Positions 60,548 to 64,000 of a DNA stretch of 64,000 nucleotides are shown here, piece after piece. A program made the position numbers and the translations under genes. The DNA is taken from the NCBI GenBank assembly GCA_036785705.1, contig JAWUZG010000033.1:496001-560000 (forward strand). The letters are read 5' to 3'. This DNA comes from Acanthornis magna. Its lineage: Eukaryota > Chordata > Aves > Passeriformes > Acanthizidae. Position 1 is the first letter of the stretch; every line of letters begins with the position of its first letter. The notes under the pieces are model-generated. The model worked only from the letters and a program-made list of their open reading frames with translations, did no database searches and was not told the DNA's origin.

Positions 60548-63500
60548 TATTTGTTCAGGTTTGGTTTTTTTTTTTTAATATATTGCTGTTTTAACTTGAA
60601 CATCTTTCCCAAACAGAAAAAACATCAGAAGAATCTTTTCAGGAAGGTAATCACAGATTACAGTTACCTGTGTGCATGGAAGGGAAAAGTCAACCTTATA
60701 AAAAAGATTTTGTTTTCAGTGAAAACAAAATAAAACTAACAGGCATTTAAGTCAGAGGGTGCTCTGATTTGTTCCAAGAAAGGAAATTCCAGCATTTTGG
60801 GAAACTGAAGGGCCAATGAAATCACGGCATAAAAAACTGAGGAGAAATAAACTGTAGAACTGAGAGTAATAAGAATATTTTTATGGTCCAACTTTATTAG
60901 ATTTTTTTCCCAGCAATACAGTGAACAGTGATAACACAGAACTTTGTTAATCTTTCCTTTATATTACACTGTGAGAAATAATTTCTTTCCAGACAATCTT
61001 CCAAAACCAACCAAATGAATAACAAACAAAACTTTACAAGACCAAACTTCCCTGGGCTTGGGAATTCTGGTTCTGTTGAAATTGGGGAAAGGAATGAAAG
61101 AGTTTGGCTCAGGATGTAAACTCTCATGATGTCTTTAAAGAAGCAGAAGAGAACAGACCTCAGTCTATAATAGAAACTCCAATGTAGAAACAGTATCCAG
61201 AATTATCATATGTTAGTAATCTCACAAATACACCTGCATATATATGGACTTAGTAGGTTAAACCCCAACACTCAATAAATTTTTAAATAATTACTCTGAA
61301 TAATTGTATTTTTTTTTATTTTGTAAGTAGATAGTATGAGGACATAATGAAAGGATTTAATTAAAATAACATCAATTCATTTCCATTCAAAATATGAATC
61401 AAGGGCAGAATTTTGTCCTCCTTTCATTTAAAAGAAATGTTTAGCTATTCCTCCTCCCAAAGCAAACATTAGTTGACTAGTTATGTTACTGCTTTGTAAA
61501 GTACTGCAGCATTAACATTTCTATACTTTTCAAACAAAACAGTTGAGTTATTAGCGATTTGTACTTATGTGGAAATTGGGAGGGATGCTTTTTTACAGTT
61601 CTAGTATAATAAAACTTTGGCATCAGATTTATTGAGAAAATTATGAGTAAAAAAGAAGAACTGCCCCAAATCAAAGTCTGATTTACACTTTGTGGTAAAA
61701 GTAAGAAAAGTTATTGAGTTCTGAACAGTCTGGTCTTTTTGGGGGGATCCTTTTTCCTCAAGTCTCTAGCAGAAAAAATACTGAAAGTGTTTAAAAAGGA
61801 CAGATAGGCGAAAGCCATACCTTAAAAGAGAGTCAAATGACTGATTTTTACAATGTTTTCTTTTAGGAAGACTAGTTCTGTGAATCTTTTAAAAACTTTC
61901 AAACAATTAGTAACTATCCTGTGACATGAGTATGAAAATTGTTATGTAATCTATCTTTATGAGTGTAAATAGTATCAGAATTCTATAATCAAGGAGCTAT
62001 ATTCTAATGATAAATAGGGCCAAAAAAATTACATGGATCAAGACATATCTGATTGCTTTCCTGACCAATTGTTCATAAACAAAAAGCAAACAAACAAAAA
62101 AAAAAGGACACCCATCTTTCTGCTCCCTCCCTCCCTGCCCTCCTTTCTGCAGACTGTAGGGACAAAACCCAAAAAATACAACCAAACAAAATAATTCAGA
62201 AAGACAAATATTTGTAGCTGCCTGCCTTGCATTTAAAATCTCTAGCGGAATGTCAAGGTAACTCATGAATCTAAATGTTTCTGAATATGTCAGCAAAGAA
62301 GATGTAGCTGGAAATCTTCCTTCACAGGTGTGATTCACAGTTTGGGAATTTCAGTACTCAACTCAGAGCTGTTTGATTCTACTTCTAAACAGGAGAGTAA
62401 GGAATAGTATTTCTCCCAGGCAACCAGTTCCATTATTGTCACAGAGTTATTTTTCTTTTTCTTTAGCCTAGTCGGGCATTATTAGACTAATTAGCTTTAC
62501 CAGAAGGATTTGTCAATATTTTAGGCAGTTCTTTTGGGTAGCAATTTCCCCTCCCTGAAGGTTTCATGGCATTCAGCAAATTGAGATAATACAGTGTGTT
62601 TTTGTCTCTCAAATTTCAGTGCTCCATCAACCTGGCAACCACTATGAACTGGCATAAAAGATCCATATAAGTGTCAAGAAACTATTTTTGCTTTTGGGGA
62701 TGGAAAACTGGATTTTTTTGTGCTTATTTGGTATTTTATTTAAATGGTTGCCTGGAAAAAAAGAAAGGATTTACTAAAAAGAATTCTTTCTGGATAAAAT
62801 AAGCAGAGAATAAATTTCTTGGCACGTCATTTTGAGATGCTTTTTTGATGCCTTTTCACCATTCCTTTTTCAATGAGAATCAAGACAAATGAACTAAATC
62901 CAGTGCACTGTCTAAAGGTCACTACCTTTGCATCTCTGATGGTTTGCACCTCGTGCTGCTTGGCTTCATAGCTGGCAAAGATAAAGACTGACCTCAGGCA
63001 CAGATTTATGAAAAGGCAAGTGTCCAGCACTGTTTGCTTTCTTTGGTTCAGTGATCTGTCCTGTGGTGATTTCCACATGGCGTGTAAAAAGGAAGGTCAC
63101 ACAATTTTTCACTCTTATCTAACAGTCTAAATATGTGGGGATGAAAAGTGTGTTCTAGTTTAATAGATTCATTCCATATTAAAGAAAAAAAAAATCAATG
63201 ATGTAGACTAAAGATCACTCAATGCAGAGAAAGTTTCTGCCTTGAGGAAACTGGAGAAAAATGCTTCAATGACAGTATTAAACTCTGTAACAGACAGACA
63301 AATGCCTCAGTCACTGGCATACAATTCAACATCAAATAGATGGATGAGTAATGATACCATGCCTCTGGAGAACAAACAAGATGAAATGCCCAAAGCTGGG
63401 TTTTTTCCCTTTCATTGCAGTTTCAAAGGGGCAGGGTGAAACATCTTACAGCTTTTACACACAAAGAATACCTGATACAAACACTTAGGAAAAACTCACA

Positions 63501-64000
63501 ACCTCAGAAAATTATAACAGAGCAACTGAAACTGACACATTGCAAAGAAGAACCCATCTCAGCTAAAATAAAATATAGCACAATGATAACTTATTTATGG
63601 CATTTCAACCAAAAGGGTACAGAACAGTCAGTTACAGAAAAAGCACATCTCTCCTCTTTGTATCATAAAAGTACATGTTAATTTGTTTGCAGACAGATGC
63701 ACAGACTTTTTAGAGTTAATGGGAATTTTACAATGGAAGATATCTGGGGAAGTGATACAGGCACAGCCCATCAGCAGCTGCCTTACCATCTGACAGACAT
63801 GCTAGTTGTAAGTTGCCAGTTGTCTGCAAAACCTGCCAAGAAGCCAGATGCTACCATGGGTTAACAGACATCAGAAATTCCCACCCTAAGTGAAAAACAG
63901 TTTAGCATGATGTTGTGTTGGTTAAAAAAGCATGAATCTTCCTTATAGTTGAAAACTAAGGATTTTATTAAGAAGCTCAATAACTAGTAGAAATTGAAGT
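60548..64000. other. AT-rich non-coding DNA
   Basis: No recognisable gene, RNA or mobile element. It holds short A and T runs (60,565-60,575; 62,098-62,105; 63,184-63,193). Confidence 0.55.

Overview
The window looks like nuclear DNA from a bird, most likely a songbird. It has no operon-style gene packing, ribosome binding sites or dense coding. Instead it holds 3'-end fragments of CR1 LINEs, several endogenous-retrovirus LTRs of types I recognise from bird genomes, a C-terminal piece of an olfactory receptor, and a promoter plus leader-exon remnant that resembles songbird MHC class I. The taxonomic call rests on recognition of these families, not on any search.

Layout. Positions 1-25,010 and 37,515-64,000 are AT-rich, gene-poor DNA with scattered retroelement relics and simple repeats. 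Between them, about 25,015-37,510, lies a GC-rich, CpG-rich block with sharp edges. From left to right the block holds: GC-rich non-coding sequence; an olfactory-receptor fragment on the minus strand (26,568-26,861); polypyrimidine tracts; two plus-strand LTR fragments (about 29,990-30,155 and 32,190-32,605); a CpG island with a 51-bp tandem repeat (31,185-31,440); a minus-strand LTR with clear ends (33,268-33,914); the MHC class I-like remnant (promoter 34,809-35,003, leader exon 34,724-34,792, minus strand); and G-rich minisatellites, including ACTGGGA-type arrays that occur in opposite orientations on the two sides of 36,400-37,160.

The AT-rich flanks hold a complete solo LTR with a perfect 5-bp target duplication (4,230-5,295), CR1 fragments (16,255-16,500 tentative; 21,507-22,030; 60,388-60,547), further LTR copies (44,850-45,247; 47,704-48,165; 49,690-50,174; about 53,419-54,250; 55,383-55,895) and a 21-copy minisatellite (41,725-42,452) with partial higher-order structure.

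No complete protein-coding gene can be supported. Long open frames in the GC-rich block are expected from its low stop-codon density and show no recognisable domains. The most notable content is the MHC class I-like control region. It keeps the expected order kB sites, ISRE-like site, X2/Y pair, CCAAT/GC boxes and leader exon, but the leader has lost its ATG and no class I domain exons are visible downstream. I see no new defence or metabolic system.
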